A DNA stretch of 64,000 bases from Dasypus novemcinctus (lineage: Eukaryota > Chordata > Mammalia > Cingulata > Dasypodidae): assembly GCF_030445035.2 (NCBI RefSeq), contig NC_080682.1, forward strand, positions 28,006,770 through 28,070,769, in the 5' to 3' direction. Made by a program: the position numbers and the translations under genes. How positions within the stretch are numbered: position 1 is the stretch's first letter; every line of letters begins with the position of its first letter. Positions 49,641 through 62,820 of the stretch are shown here, piece by piece. Below the pieces are notes generated by a model. It ran no database searches. It was given only the letters and a program-made list of their open reading frames with translations, and was not told the DNA's origin.

Positions 49641-49829
49641 GAATTTTCCAGGTCTCCACCTATTTTGTTTTCCTATGTTTTGACCATTTCAACTTATTTC
49701 CAAAGATTTACAAGCAACCATTTTACCAATTCTACAAAGATTAACCCTTAGCTTCCCTTTCTTTGCCCTCCTTCTGTTATCCATTGACTTAAATTCTAAT
49801 TATTAACTCCTTGAGTTTACACAATATAT

Positions 49830-50470
49830 TTAGTCCATAATAGCACAATCGTAAATATTTGTCCTTTTGTGTCAGGCTTGCTTCACTCAACATAATGTCC
49901 TCCAGGTTCATCTGTGTTGTCTTATGCCACATGACTTCATTTCTTCTTACTGCTGCCTAATAGTCTTTCATGAGTATACTCCACAGTTTGCTTATCCATT
50001 CTCCAGATGATGGACACATTGGGCTGTTGCCAATTTTGGCAATTGTGAATAATGCAGCTATGAACATTGGTGTTCTGGGTATATACCTAGTAATTGTATT
50101 GCTATGTCACATGCCAAGTTTATATTCAACTTCTTTAGGAACTGTCAAACAGTCCTCCATAGTGGCTGTTCCATTCTACATTCCCACCCATAGTGAATAA
50201 GCTTTCCTTTCTCTTGCATCCTCTCCAACATTTACAGTTTTCTAACTTTTTAGGAGCAGACAAGCTGACAGCTGTGAAATGATATCTCATTAAAGTTTTG
50301 ATTCAAATTTCCCTAATTGCTAGTGTTGTTGAACATTTTTCATGTGTTTCTTTGCCATTTGTATTTCTTCTTTGGTAATTGTTTTTCAAGTCTTTGGCCC
50401 ATTTTTTAATCAGGTAGTTTCTCTTTTTATTGTTGATGAGTTGTATGATCTCCTTTTTTATTGTTTTCAC
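49830..50470 (-). mobile_element. L1 ORF2 C-terminal fragment
   Basis: It includes the reversed end of ORF2: TTTGTCCTTTTGTGTCAGGCTTGCTTCACTCAACATAATG, CCAATTTTGGCAATTGTGAATAATGC, TGGGTATATACCTAGTAATTG, and CAGTCCTCCATAGTGGCTGTTCC. This is the typical older L1 tail; frames are broken. Confidence 0.75.
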
Positions 50471-50474
50471 TTTT

Positions 50475-51760
50475 ATTGTCTTTTTAAATAAGATTCATAG
50501 ATCATAAAAAGTGTTACTTTAAAAAATATGAGGTTCCCATATACTCTACCCCCCATCCTGCCTAATCCTCCAACATCAACAACTTATTTCATCTTGTGGC
50601 ACATTCATTGCATTTGGTGAATACATTTTGGGGCACTGCTGCACTGCATGGATTATAGTTTACATTGTAGTTTACACTCTCCCCCAGTCCATTCAGTGGG
50701 TTATGGTAGGATATATAATGTCCAGCATCTGTCCCTGCAATATCATTTAGGACAACTCCAAGTCCCAAAAATATCCCATCACATCTCTTCTTCCCTCTCC
50801 CTGTCCTCAGTAACTACCTTGGCCACTTTCTCCACATAAATGCTACAATTTCTTCCATTACTAGTCACAATAGTTCTATAGTAGAATATCAGTAAGTCCA
50901 CTCAAATTCATATTTTATTCCTCCATCCTGTGGACCCTGGGATGGTGATGTCCATTCCACCTCTATATCAAGAGGGGGCTTAGATCCCACATGGATGATG
51001 GATGTAATTCTCCTGCTTGCTGTTGTAAGCACTCTCAGTTCCCTGGTGTGGTGGTTGACCATCTTCATCTCCCTGTCAGCTGACCTGGTTAAGTCCAATG
51101 AACCAGAGAGTAGGAGTTGCAACTCTGCTAAGGCTCAGGGCCCAGCTGGCACATGGACAGTCAGGAGATTCAAGTCTCCTGAGTATACACCAACCCCAGC
51201 ACCAACCACTGGTTCAGTAAAAGTGACAGAAGAGGCACGGGTAGAAAGGTCACATCTGAGTCCATGTCCATCACACTCAGGAACACAAATTCCAAAGTAG
51301 GGCCTACTGACATGGCACTGAATGCAAGAGTCATCTGCCATGACCATAGAACCTGTGGGTCTCCATAACCCTCAGGAGAGCCAGTACCTGGGGTTGCATC
51401 TACTTTGGCTGTCTCTGGGGTCCTGCTGAGGCATGTGTAAGTGTGACCTCTCTGATGACCTCCCAAATCTTTTTTTAAAGATTCTTAGCCATATAAACTA
51501 ATTTGCCTTTGCCATTTTCCCATTTATTAAAGGTCAGAAAGTAGTTTTTAACACATGATCCTACAAGTGGCCTGAGATATTCTGCTGGTCTGAGTTGACC
51601 CTTTTATTCAAGATCTCTTTCTAGTTGCATCACCAGTTAGCTATTGAAAATAATCCCTTGGAACCAGGGAGGCTCATCCCTGGGAGTCATGCCCCATTCT
51701 GGGGAAATGTAATGAATTTACATGCTGAGTTTGCTTAGAGAGTGGCTGTTTTTAATGATT
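50475..51760 (-). mobile_element. L1 3' UTR, 5'-truncated
   Basis: It starts at TTTTTAAATAAGATTCATAGATCAT and AATATGAGGTTCCCATATACTC, then runs through the full landmark order (ATTGCATTTGGTGAATAC, TGGATTATAG, CAGTAAGTCCAC, CTCAGGGCCCAGCTGGC, CCACTGGTTC, CTCATCCCTGGGAGTCATG) to ATGCTGAGTTTGCTTAG near 51740. Confidence 0.78.
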
Positions 51761-52984
51761 AAATCAACTATATCCAAATGACAACCTACCAATATCATAT
51801 TTCTTTATTTCTTATTTTTATTCAGATTCCATGACCAACATTAACTATCCACTGTCATAATTTATTCATGTGGGACCAAGGCATTCACATATTTTTAAAA
51901 ATTTATTACAATTGTTTCTCATTTATAGCCAGGTACAAATATATAGATTAGTATATGAGAGTCCCAAGACAAGGAAATAGTATATAATACTCAATACTTC
52001 TATCTTACCTCTACTAATCATTCACATAGAATATCACAGTTAGTTGTCTACTGCCCAAACTCTCCTGTTAATATTTTTTCCATAAATGTATCCTTTCTGT
52101 GATAATCTGCATGAGCTTAAATTATCTCTCATGCCTCTTTGAACTCTAGCAGTTAAAATTTAAATAAGAAGTACAGTGATTTCATTAAATTCATATAAAT
52201 TGTTATATGCAATGCTTTCATATTATTTTATTGCATAAATAATTATTGAATATTTTAGGAATTATAGAAATAATCTTTCCAGCAAGAGGAACAGGGATTT
52301 CAGGGGATTTAAATTATTAACTTAAAGCCACATAGCTAGTATATATAAGACATAGGACTATGTACTAGAACATAATTATTTTATCACTTTCCAAGTCCTA
52401 TACTATACTTTGTTATTTTTTCACCGATGGATAACTTTTTAGTAGGAATCAAAATGCTTACATGTAGTCATTTCTATCATGTCATTTGTTCCAGAAACTT
52501 TTACTGAATATTATAGGAGAAAAAAATCATCTTGTAGCTTTTCTGTTGTAAAAGAGAATATTATGTTTTCTCCATGAAATTAAATTAATGAAATTGAAAT
52601 TAATGAAGATATTAATGCAATGGTATAATTATTCAAAAGCTTAATATTCACTGTATGTTGTTTTTCAACTGAGTGACCAATTCAGTCCCAGAAATAAGAA
52701 GAAAAGTTTTTGTCACCTACACAATGTTTCAGAAGTTATTACCCTCAGTCTCAAATTAGAGTATGAGCTTGAATATTTCATTTGAGGTAGGTCTTTGTAC
52801 TTTACTCAGGGTTGTACTACAGGTGAACATGATGCCCTCTAGGGAATACAGGTGGAAAAGCAAGAGGGTCTTTCAACATAGGAAAGCAAATCAGAAATTT
52901 GCTATAATTGTTTTGATGGAACATAAAACAGGGGCAATAGAAATAATGGAGAATATTTAAATATGATGGAAATTATGTTTTAAA
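51761..52984. other. Mostly unassigned AT-rich DNA with a possible MIR relic
   Basis: A stretch near 52290-52380 (TTAAAGCCACATAGCTAGTATAT and GGACTATGTACTAGAACA) resembles the reverse MIR core. Nothing else recognised. Confidence 0.35.
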
Positions 52985-54040
52985 CTTTATTTTTAGAGAT
53001 GTTTAAATTTTCATTTACAGAGAAAGTACCATGAGAGTTTAGGGAATTTCCACATACCTCCCACACAACCACACACACAATTTTCCATATTATTGACATC
53101 TTTGATTAATATGGTACATTTCTTAGATTTTAAGGACCAGTATTGAAGCATTGCCACTAACAAAAGATTTTGGTTATATTATAGTTTCACTTTGTGGTGT
53201 ACAGATACATAGACCTTGACAAATGCTTAATATCATGTGACTGTCATTGAAATATTAAACAGAAATATCTCATCATCCTAAATATGCCCTTTCCACCCAT
53301 CTCATCCCCCATTACCTTCTGAACCCCTGGCAACCACTATATTTATATCAGTGTCACAAATTATTCCATCAACACAAGATAGCAGCAATAATGACTCATG
53401 TACTTTGTCCTTGATTACACCCCCTCCATCATTGTATATTACCCAATAACTAGGGACCCAGGAAGACATCTGCTACAACAGCCACAGACTGAGAGCAAAC
53501 TCTGATACCTAAGGGCAGGTGCAATGAATTATCTTGTCCACAGTTGTAAACCCTCTCCATTTTGGAGGATGGGACCTGTCCCTCATCTTCATTTTATTGG
53601 TTTTCTAGGGCAAGTCAAAGAACTGGAGAGTAAGTGTTGTTTATTACTCTGTGGAGAACAACTCATCTGACATTCAAACAGTCCAAAAAAAAATAGATCT
53701 CTGAGAAATTTATTTAACAGGAACTTTGAAAATTACAGGATCAATTAAAAAGAGTAGAAGAATAATGGTTAGGGAAATGATAAATGAGGATAACTATGTT
53801 AAACTGGTGAGATAGATTATCATATATTTCTGGATAGGGACCGTTGAAGAAGTCTTGATTTCATGAGGATGTTTGCCATGACTTTGTTGACCAAATATTC
53901 CTAGAGTCCTCAGGAATGCTCTTATTTGAGGCTTTGTTTACTACGACAGTTAGTGAAATCTGTCTGAGACCTGCACAAGCATAACCTCCAGAAAGATCTC
54001 CAAACACACTTTGAAATCTTTTAAACATAAAATCTCTTCT
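52985..54040 (-). mobile_element. Older L1 3' UTR fragment
   Basis: AAAGTACCATGAGAGTTTAGGGAATTTCC, ATTTTCCATATTATTGACATC, TAATATGGTACATT, CATCTCATCCCC and CCCCTGGCAACCACTATATTTATATCAG follow the L1 3' UTR order at greater divergence, ending near CACAAGCATAACCTCCAG (54000). Confidence 0.6.
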
Positions 54041-54049
54041 TTAAATATA

Positions 54050-54420
54050 TATGTACACATTTATTTATGTATGTATTTTTAAAGAACTATTAGAATACAT
54101 TAATACTGCATCAAAAATATAGGGGTTCCCATACACCTCACCTCCTTCGGCTCCCATACTTTCCACTCTTAACAACCTTTTTCATTACTGTGGTATATTT
54201 GTTACAATTGATAAAGACATACTGAAGCACTGTACTATCCAAGGACTAGAGTTTCCATTATAGATTACACTTTGCCCAGCACAATTTTATAGGTTTTGAC
54301 AAAATTGTATAATGGCCTGTATCCATCATTGCAATATCATACAGGGCAATTCTAATGTCCCCAAAATGCCCCATTTTGCTAATGGAACCATTTATCCTTC
54401 CTCCAATGTGTTATTTTACA
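54050..54420 (-). mobile_element. Older L1 3' UTR fragment (second copy)
   Basis: ATATAGGGGTTCCCATACACC, TTCATTACTGTGGTATATTTGTTAC, ACATACTGAAGCACTGTAC and TGCAATATCATACAGGGCAATTC restart the same 3' UTR order, giving a tail-to-head pair of fragments. Confidence 0.6.
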
Positions 54421-56619
54421 TTTACTGATAAATAGGGCTACCTATTAACTATGATTATGCTCAAACTGATTCATATTAAAACCTCATTGATTAACTTATA
54501 CTGATATTGTTAGTCTTTGTGTAATTTGATTTTCACTTTTATAATTAGAGATGTCTTCAGGAGATGACAGTTTGATATACCCTCAGATGCTTTCAGCAAA
54601 TTATCAGCCCTCTTTATGGAGTTAATTCCCATTCAGTAATCCTTGTGAAGGACTCCCTAATCTTAACTCACTTCCCTTGCTCCATGTGCCCTTAAAATCT
54701 CAGATCCAAGATGGACCAAGATCTCAAAAGCTATCCAACTCTTCAAAAATTAAATTTTTGCTTAATTCCAACATCAGTTAAAGCATCCTTCCATTCATAT
54801 CTGATTTTCAAATTATCAGAGCAAAGTTTTAAACATGATTATACCCTGGTTTATCAGGTTAGTTGCTCCTTCAAATTAACTACATTAACTAAAATAATTT
54901 TTCTTTGTAAAATAAAATGATTAGTACTAGGAGTAAGGATGCCCTCACTTAATCTATCAAATTCTGATTAATAATTCAGTCCACAAATTAGACAAATTGG
55001 TATCAGGTTAATCTGCATTAAATGCATTATCCACTTTTTCTCCTAGTAAAGTAGTAACCCAACTGTGAAAAACATTAAGTCCATGATTTTCTATTCATCA
55101 AGTCAATAGGATAAATTGGTATATTTAACTCTCAAGTTAAACCTTTTCACTTTTCATCTTTGAGCTCTTTTATCTTTCCATCAAGGATGAGTTCTTTGAC
55201 TTTGATTGCTTAAAACGCAACACACTGTGTAAACACTTAAAACACTCAACATTTAATACTTACTGTTATGAAAGTTTAATTAGTATCTACTTCTAACACT
55301 ATAAGGAAACTGCAATTGCTTAAAGGTAAGATTTTGTCCTCCTACAAAATTGTGTGCCCTCGACATTAGAGAAGAAAATACATAATTATTTAAAAGATTT
55401 GACACCAATGATTATATTAACCAGAAAGTAAGGGAAAGTTATATTTTATGTACTGATAAATTTTAAAAAATCCCAGAATTCAATTTCAAAACCCACTGAA
55501 AACAACTTTCAAATATAAGAACATAATAAAGACTTGCTATGAAAAATAACACACATACAAATATAAAGAAAAATAATTTTTCTGCTAGCAGGTATGTACT
55601 TTAAAAATTATTCACACAGGAATATGATAATAGAAAGAAGGTTGTGTCTAAATATATACATAAATGAATGATGCTATAAGGTAGAATTGAAAATGAATAT
55701 ACCAAATATTTGATTTGTAAAATTTTAATTATTTAAAAATCTTTGCTTGAAGCCCAACTAGGATGATGAATTCTTGGGTTTAAGACACAAATGAAAGTAA
55801 AATTTATGAAAAATAACAAATTGGGAAAGAATAATTGAATCCCTACTACTTTATTGTTCTAATTTTTTAAACTTATGTAAAGTATTTATTAAGGTAGAAT
55901 ATGATATATTATGCATGCATAAAATAATACCCTAAAACAGAACAAAAAATTATAAACAAAAGGGATTAAATTAAAGATATCACTTAAGTCACAAACAATA
56001 GATGAAATATTTAATAGTCACATGTCTCTTAAAGTAATTGTACTTTTACTTAAAAGTCATCCAAATGAGAAAAAAATATTAAACAGTCTCCCAAATTTAA
56101 AACTTTTACCATTTTTCAGACTGGAAGGTGGACAGAGTGCTATGTGTAATCTATTCAATCCAACAGAAATGAACAATCTCTTAGGAAATAAAAAAGCAGC
56201 AACATAAAATAAATCTGGCCCCAAGCATACCTGAAGAAAAAGAGCCACCCATAAAGCCTAGCTACCTAGTGTCTGTAACGTTGCACCCAAGGCTATTATT
56301 ATCCTCTGTTGAGCCCCTCTATTTCTGAAGCCTACACATAAGAAATACAGGTTCTCTCCCCAACCCAATTACATCACCTGATATTCACTCTTTCTTGTTC
56401 GGAGATGTTTCTGTAAATAGGACTATAATTGTATGTTTGAGTATATATAATAGCTATGTCCAAAATTACACTGACTTCTATTAGCAGCTTTAGTCATGTC
56501 AGCAAAATATATACCCTTCACTTCTCTGTATTTGTTAATAGTTTTAATATAATATAGAAAAGTACAGTATGTTTTCAACTCTGAGAAAATTAGTATACAT
56601 TTTTAGGAAAAATGACAAA

Positions 56620-56757
56620 GATGATTAAGAATGTGAAATCAAATGTCAGTCTGCCTGGGCTCTAATTTGAGCTTGTCCTTAAACCTGTTGCCTGGCCATA
56701 AATTAAGCTATAAAACCTCTGTGTTACCCAGTTTCATCATAAAAATTCAGCTATTCA
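56620..56757 (+). mobile_element. MIR element (copy C)
   Basis: GATTAAGAATGTGAAATCAAATGTCAGTCTGCCTGGGCTCTAA, then CTTAAACCTGTTGCCTG and CCAGTTTCATCATAAAAATTC: counterpart of 18535-18664. Confidence 0.7.
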
Positions 56758-57600
56758 AATAATTTTATTGAATCATTTCTCTAGGTATTGGGCATAGTGC
56801 TGAGCATAATTGGCAAAAATCTTGTGGTAATGGAGCTTTCTCTGTGTAGGAATAAAGAGAAGAAAGAAAAGGCATTAACAGTATAGAATTAAAGTTTGGA
56901 CAAGTGTTATGGAAAATTAACACCACATTGACAAAAGATGGAGCAGGTGCCATTTTAAATAGAGTATAAGTTATAGCCTTAATAGTTAGAGTATGAAAAA
57001 AAGAACCATGCAGTCATCTGTGGGAAGCTAATTTTAGGAAGAAGAAAAATTGGAAATATTTCAGGCAGACTCAGAACTAATGTTCATAGGGAAGGGTGAG
57101 GAGGTCTGTGTGATCCTTCCAATGTGAGCATGATGGACAAAATGACAAAGGATGACTTCACAGATGTAAGGAGTAGGGAAAGATCATATTGAACCTGTAA
57201 GCTCTTGTAAAAATTTTGTTTTTCCTCTTAATGTGATGGGAACTCTTGTACATTTTGTGAAGTACCATAGGACAACATATGCTTAACAGTATCACTCTAT
57301 TCTCTACAATGAGATTAGGCTCAATGAATATAAGGCAAAAAAGAGGGAGATGATCTAAAAGGATGTGGCAATAATTTAAATATTGGGATAATATTTTTTG
57401 TGTCAAGGTGGTAGCAGCATAGATGTTGAGAAATAGTCACCTTCCTAGAACATTCTCCATAGGGAATTAATATGATATGCTTATGGACTAGATGTGATGT
57501 GTCTGACAAAGAGATAATGGCAGGATGACTCTTAAGTCTTTGCCTGAACAAATAGGAGGATAGTTTTTCATTATCTGAGATTAAATTTGAGATATTACAA
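56758..57600 (+). mobile_element. L2 3' region (copy C)
   Basis: Counterpart of 18665-19440: CATTTCTCTAGGTATTGGGCATAG, GGAAGGGTGAGGAGGTCTGTGTG, AATGTGATGGGAACTC, CAAGGTGGTAGCAGCATAGATG and TTGCCTGAACAAATAGGAGG. Confidence 0.68.
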
Positions 57601-58047
57601 GTATCTAACTTAGAGTTATCTTGTGAAAATAAAGTATGTTAATTATATACCTGCTTCCTTTTTGAATATTGTCTGGCACTTAGTAGGTGCTCATTAAATA
57701 CAATCTATTTTTACTCTTTTTATAGTATATCAATCATTAGTGAACAAAAATTGTTCTTCATATTTATCATGCTCTATTTTAGACTTTTTAATCATTAATT
57801 AATTTATTTTTAATGTTATATTAAAAAATATGAGATCCCCATATAGCCCCCACCCCCTTCACCACACTCCTCCCACATCAACAATGTCTTTCATCATGGT
57901 AGCACATTCATTGCATTTGGTGAATACATTTTGGAGTACTGCTGTACCACATGGATAGTGGTTTACACTGTAGTTTACCCTCTCCCCCAGTCCACCCAGT
58001 GGGCCATGGCAGGACCTACAATGTCCAGGAACTGTCCCTGCAGTACC

Positions 58048-58053
58048 ACCAAG
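58048..58053. repeat. Target-site duplication, left copy (ACCAAG)
   Basis: Six bases ACCAAG, repeated exactly at 58486-58491 on the other side of the solo LTR. L1-1 and L1-2 show the uninterrupted site near 3466 and 26650. Confidence 0.75.
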
Positions 58054-58485
58054 TGTGGGAAACAAAGGCATGTTGTTTCCATGGAAGCAAGTTACTTTCT
58101 GACCACTGGGTCATGCTGTCCCTAGAGATATACGTGCAGGTGGCTAATCCCTCTGGGAAACATAACATTCCAGCAGAACCCAGACTTGATATCTCAAGTA
58201 ACCTGGGCAACAAGATTAATGAGTATATTTGTTTCAATGATATAATAGAACATTATGAGCTTTGGTAAATATCTTATCCACTGTGCACTGTTATGTAGAA
58301 TGAGGTAATGGGAATAGTTAGCTAGAATAGTTGTTGGTTCTCACAACTGCTTGGGGTATATAAAGAAGCCCCTGAGATTAGTAAACTTGTCTGATGAGCT
58401 CGAGGCTTCAATGCTCGCAGAACCCCTGAACCCAATCTTTCTTTATCTTTCATTCCTGATACCCTCCGGTCCATCATCTCCCACA
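58054..58485 (+). mobile_element. Solo LTR (432 bp) nested in L1-3
   Basis: It begins TGTGGGAAAC and ends CATCTCCCACA, a 7-base inverted pair TGTGGGA/TCCCACA. A perfect 6-bp target duplication ACCAAG flanks it. A TATA box (TATATAAAG) at 58357-58365 sets the plus orientation, with a variant poly-A signal AGTAAA at 58380-58385. No gag, pol or env sequence is present, so this is a solo LTR. Six-bp duplications are typical of ERV2 (betaretrovirus-like) and some other groups; the family was not determined. The short open frame over it is not a gene. Confidence 0.88.
58357..58365 (+). promoter_or_regulatory. TATA box of the solo LTR
   Basis: TATATAAAG, about 305 bases into the LTR. It is the likely core of the old retroviral promoter at the U3/R boundary. 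Confidence 0.6.
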
Positions 58486-61127
58486 ACCAAGAACAACTCC
58501 AAGTCCTGAAAATACCCCCACATCATATCTCTTCTTCCCTCTCCCTATACTCAGCCACTACCATGGCCACTTTCTCCACATTAATGCTACAATTTCTTCC
58601 ATTACTAATCACAATAGTTCCATGGTAGAATATCAGTAAGTCCTCTCTAATCCATACTCTATTCCTCCATCCTGTGGACCCTGGGATGGTTATGTCCACT
58701 CCATCTCTATATCAAGAGGGGGCTTAGATTCCACAAGGATGATGGATGCAATTCTCCTTTTTGCAGTTGTATGCATTCTTGGCTCCCTGGTGTGGTGGTT
58801 GACCTTCTTCACTTCCTTGTTAACTGGCTGGAGTAAGTTCATTAAAACAGAGGGTAGGAGTTGCAGGTCTTTTGAGGCTCAGGGCCTGGCTATCACATGG
58901 ACAGTCCAGAGATTCAGGTCCCCTGGGCATACTCCAAACCCCAAAACCAACCACAGGTCCAGTAAAAGTAACAGGAGAGGTTTGTGAGCAAAGACCACAT
59001 CTGAGTCCAACTCCATCACACTTAGCAACACAAACTCCAAAGTAGGGTCACTGACATGCCACTAAACTCCATCTGCCATGACCATAGAATCTGTGGGCCT
59101 CTGTAGCCCTCAGAAGAACCAATATCTGGACTTGTATCTACTTAGGTTGTCTCTGGAACCTGCTGAGGCATGCATAAGAGTAACACCTCTGATGACCTCC
59201 CAACTCTTTTTTGGAGACTCATAGCCATATAAACTCTTTTGTTCTTTTCATTTTCCCCTTTTATTCAAGGTCAAAATGCATTTTTGACACCTGATATTTC
59301 ATGTAGGCTGAGATATCCTGCTGGTCTGAATTGACCCTTTTATTCAAGGTCATTTTCTAGTTACATCATCAGCTGGTACTTGGTAGTAATCCCTCGGTGC
59401 CAGGGAGGCTCATCCCCAGGAGTCATGTCCCACACTGGGGGAATCATAATGCATTTACATGTTGAGTTTGTCTTCGAGAATGACCACATTTGAACAATAC
59501 AGTGGCTCTCAGGAGGTAATTCTTAGGCATGCTGCAGCTCTAGGCCTAGTTCTTATTTCAGGCACACAGGCTCACAAGCATAGTCATTAGTATCAAGGGC
59601 TCATTGTTGGACCATCCTTCTTTATTGGTCTAAGCCATTGCACTTGGGGATTGTTGCTCTTCCATTGGGGAATGTGATAAAACCTCCGGCTCCTCCCCCC
59701 CCCCACCTGCTAGGAGCTCAGCACTCCCTCAGTTGTCATTTTTAACTCTAACCATTATGAAAATATCCAAACATTTTTATGTACACTGTATACGTGCCCT
59801 GGAGAACTCCCTTCCAATCATGTGCCCCTATCAATAAAATCCACAGCAATATTCCTCCCCTGTCATAGTTGCACCACTCTGTGATCCAAAACTTCTTCCA
59901 AAATGAAATTTAATATATTGCCAGGTTCAATTAATAGTAAAATGTAATATAGTGATGGGTTTAAAGGTTAGATATAAAATACATATTAATTTAGAAAAAT
60001 TAATGTAAAAATAAATTGGGGTATCAAAAAATTAAAAAATTAAAAAGCTTTTTTTATGATGTTTTGCCTTTTATTACTGCTACAAGTGTTGCCCTATATG
60101 TACAGTGGCAAGGCTATTTCTTCCATTTCTTCCTCATTGTCTACATCCTTTCTTTTCTTCTTTTTTTAATTATTAAGTTTGTCTTCACAAAAGTTTTAGA
60201 ACACAGTAATTCATATATACAACATATGATACTCCCACATATTCAGCATCGAACCCTTTGTCCCCTCCCCAGCAATGATCTTTTTACATGTTCATATCAT
60301 ATTTACTGCAACTGATATTGAGACAATAGCTTTCAAACATGACTACACTTGGGTTTTTATGGTTTACATTTAACTATAGGCTTTTATACACTTTTGGTGT
60401 ACTTTAACATGTCCTATATCCATCATTGCATAATGTTGTGGAACACTTCCATCGCCCCACAGTTATACTGATTCCATCTATTCAATACCTCTTTCCCCCT
60501 CCCCTCAGGGCCCATAGTGAAAATCAATCTTCATTATTTGAAGGATCATATTCAGAAATACTTGGAACAATGTTGAGGGCTTGGCATGTTTGACTGCCCT
60601 AACCCACTGGGAGCCACCAGTTCTCTCAAGAGATATAATTCCCTCTATTTGAGAACATCAGTCCTCCCCAGAATGTGAGTATACCTTCACTCTCATTTTA
60701 TGGGTCTCTATCAAATGATATAACCCACTATGACAAAATGAGTACTCACACACTCCCTAGAAGCCTGCCCTGTGTCAAATTCTCCCCTTTAAGCATCTTA
60801 AACATGTAATGTTCCTTATTTTCAAAAAAGTTTTCTCAAGATTATACTTTCAACCACATACCTGTCTCCTATGTTCAAATGTTCCCCTCACTCTCCCCTT
60901 ATTTCTTAAGCCATATTACTCATCATCCCATGCCTATAGCCCCTCAAGCCTGCAAAGTCCCACCCAAAGTTATCCCTACACCCCCATTTTATCCCTTCCC
61001 TGTACACAATCTTACCTCCAGCTTGTCATAGATTTCACCCATATAGGTGTCAGCTTACATCCTTCCTCTACCCCCCAAATTCCTTTAAGCCTATCATCTG
61101 GTCTCTAGATCTCTGAGACTGCTTGGT

Positions 61128-61448
61128 TTACTTATTCCATATCAGTGAGGTCATGTAGTATTTGCCCTTCAATGCCTGGGTTGCTTCACTCAACATATTG
61201 TTCTCAAGATTCATCCATGTTATCACATGTGTTTGTACTGTCTTCAGTCTTATGGCTGAGTAATATTCCATTGTATGTATATACCACATTTGATTTATCC
61301 ACTCATTCGTTTTTGGGCATTTGGGCTGATTCCAACTTTTGGCAATAGTGAATAGTGCTGTTATGAACATTGATGTGCATATATCAGTTTATGTCCTTGT
61401 TTTCAGTTCTACTGGGTATATGTCCAGCAGTGGAATTGCTGGGTCACA
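61128..61448 (-). pseudogene. L1-3 ORF2 C-terminal end
   Basis: The minus frame at 61128-61370 reads MFITALFTIAKSWNQPKCP, WINQMWYIHTMEYYSAIR and ENNMLSEATQALKGKYYMTS, the usual ORF2 terminus. It is truncated on the 5' side at 61448. Confidence 0.85.
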
Positions 61449-62820
61449 ACCTTGATAATACATAGAATCTTGAAATACCATCAGGCACAAAAAGGTTTTG
61501 TCTTAAAAATACTTCCAACCACCTCTTTTATAAAATATGACATGCACTGACATATATAGGGAAAATGTCAATAGTTTATTGTGTTCATACTTCCAAGTGG
61601 CTATATTACATTTATTTACTAAGATAGGAAATGCTTTCTAGAATATATTATAAGATAGTGGGATAATCTCAAATTAATTAAAACAAAAGCAATTGATGAA
61701 CTTATCACTATTTTAAAACATAAAGAATCTGCTGACCATATTGCTAACAAAAAACAACAGGATACATTTTATAAATCATAGAAATGTATATAAATGAAAG
61801 TAAGGCCAGAACAGTTCACAAAAAAGACCAGGAATTGTAAAGTGCTCATAAAATTAAGATACAATACAAGATGAGAGATTAGATTAAAAAGTATATAATT
61901 AAAATAAATCCTTAAAAAAGATATAGCTTTTTTAAACAAAAGAATTGTGAAATGCAATAAGTTTAAATTCTAGAAAATATAAAGATCAGCACAAAAATTA
62001 ATCTTATTTCAGAAACTTATTTGTATGTTATATATGATAACACAATATTATGTAAATGTGGAATATAGTGGGAAATAATGTATGTTTTAATTATTTGAAT
62101 AAATTAATAAACAGTAATGAACCAGTGATAATTCATCAAAATTTTAGTCCTTAAGGAAGGTTTGAACTATTTTAGTATTTCAAAAATCTTTCAAGAAAAT
62201 AAACAACTACAATTCTCCTAGAAAACATTAGTATAAATGAAAGTAAAACAAATCATTAAAAGGAAAAAAGATATCTAATACCATTACTTAAGTTTAAATA
62301 TAAATAAACATAAAATGTAGAAAATATACATTCTGAAATATACATTGAATATAGATGAACATTTAAACTGAAATTCAAGATCATATAGAGGCATTTTGAA
62401 AAGGAAAAATTAGCAAATTACCAGAAAAAATGTATGGGATGTCAAAAAATGTGGATAGGTTATCAATTCTAATTTTGCAACTTTTCTCTATTAAAGTTCC
62501 TAATAAAAATTAATCAATGTTTCATTCAAAAGCCATAACCTTTAAAGAACATAAACATATAAAAACCAGAAAAAATGAAATGATTTTTTTATCATACAAA
62601 AATTAAACAAAAACATAGCATTTATTGAATCTAGCTAATGTGTGAAAGAAAGATTGGGTTTTCAAATGGTTAGAAGGTAGAAGCAAAACAAGTATAACTA
62701 CATGTGGTATTTATAATGCTTCATGAATATACAAAACTTCAGGACTTAAAGCATTACAAGATGAGATCTTGATTTTGCTCATGTACCAAAATACATTCAT
62801 CTCCCAAATAAAAAAAAAAA

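Larger units (their letters stand above)
54425..57795. repeat. Duplicated block, copy C, first part
   Basis: Aligns with copy B 14860-19640 from AACTATGATTATGCT (54436; 14862 in B) onward. It is shorter than B mainly because a stretch equivalent to about 15385-16320 is missing and only TTCAAAAATTAA-type sequence remains near 54740. It contains the shared MIR and L2. Confidence 0.75.
57796..61448 (-). mobile_element. L1-3: 5'-truncated L1 (3' UTR plus ORF2 end)
   Basis: It starts with TTTTTAATGTTATATTAAAAAATATGAG (reverse of the tail) and ends inside ORF2 at TGGAATTGCTGGGTCAC, where copy C resumes. It contains the full roughly 2.9-kb 3' UTR once the nested LTR is subtracted, and 61128-61448 of ORF2. 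Copies A and B lack it, so it arrived after the block duplicated. No clear target duplication was found, and a few bases of the host block seem lost at the junction. Confidence 0.88.

Noticed and set aside
58054..58485. Possible surviving provirus next to the LTR
   Set aside because: Both sides continue directly as L1-3 3' UTR with a 6-bp duplication, so no internal retroviral region remains.
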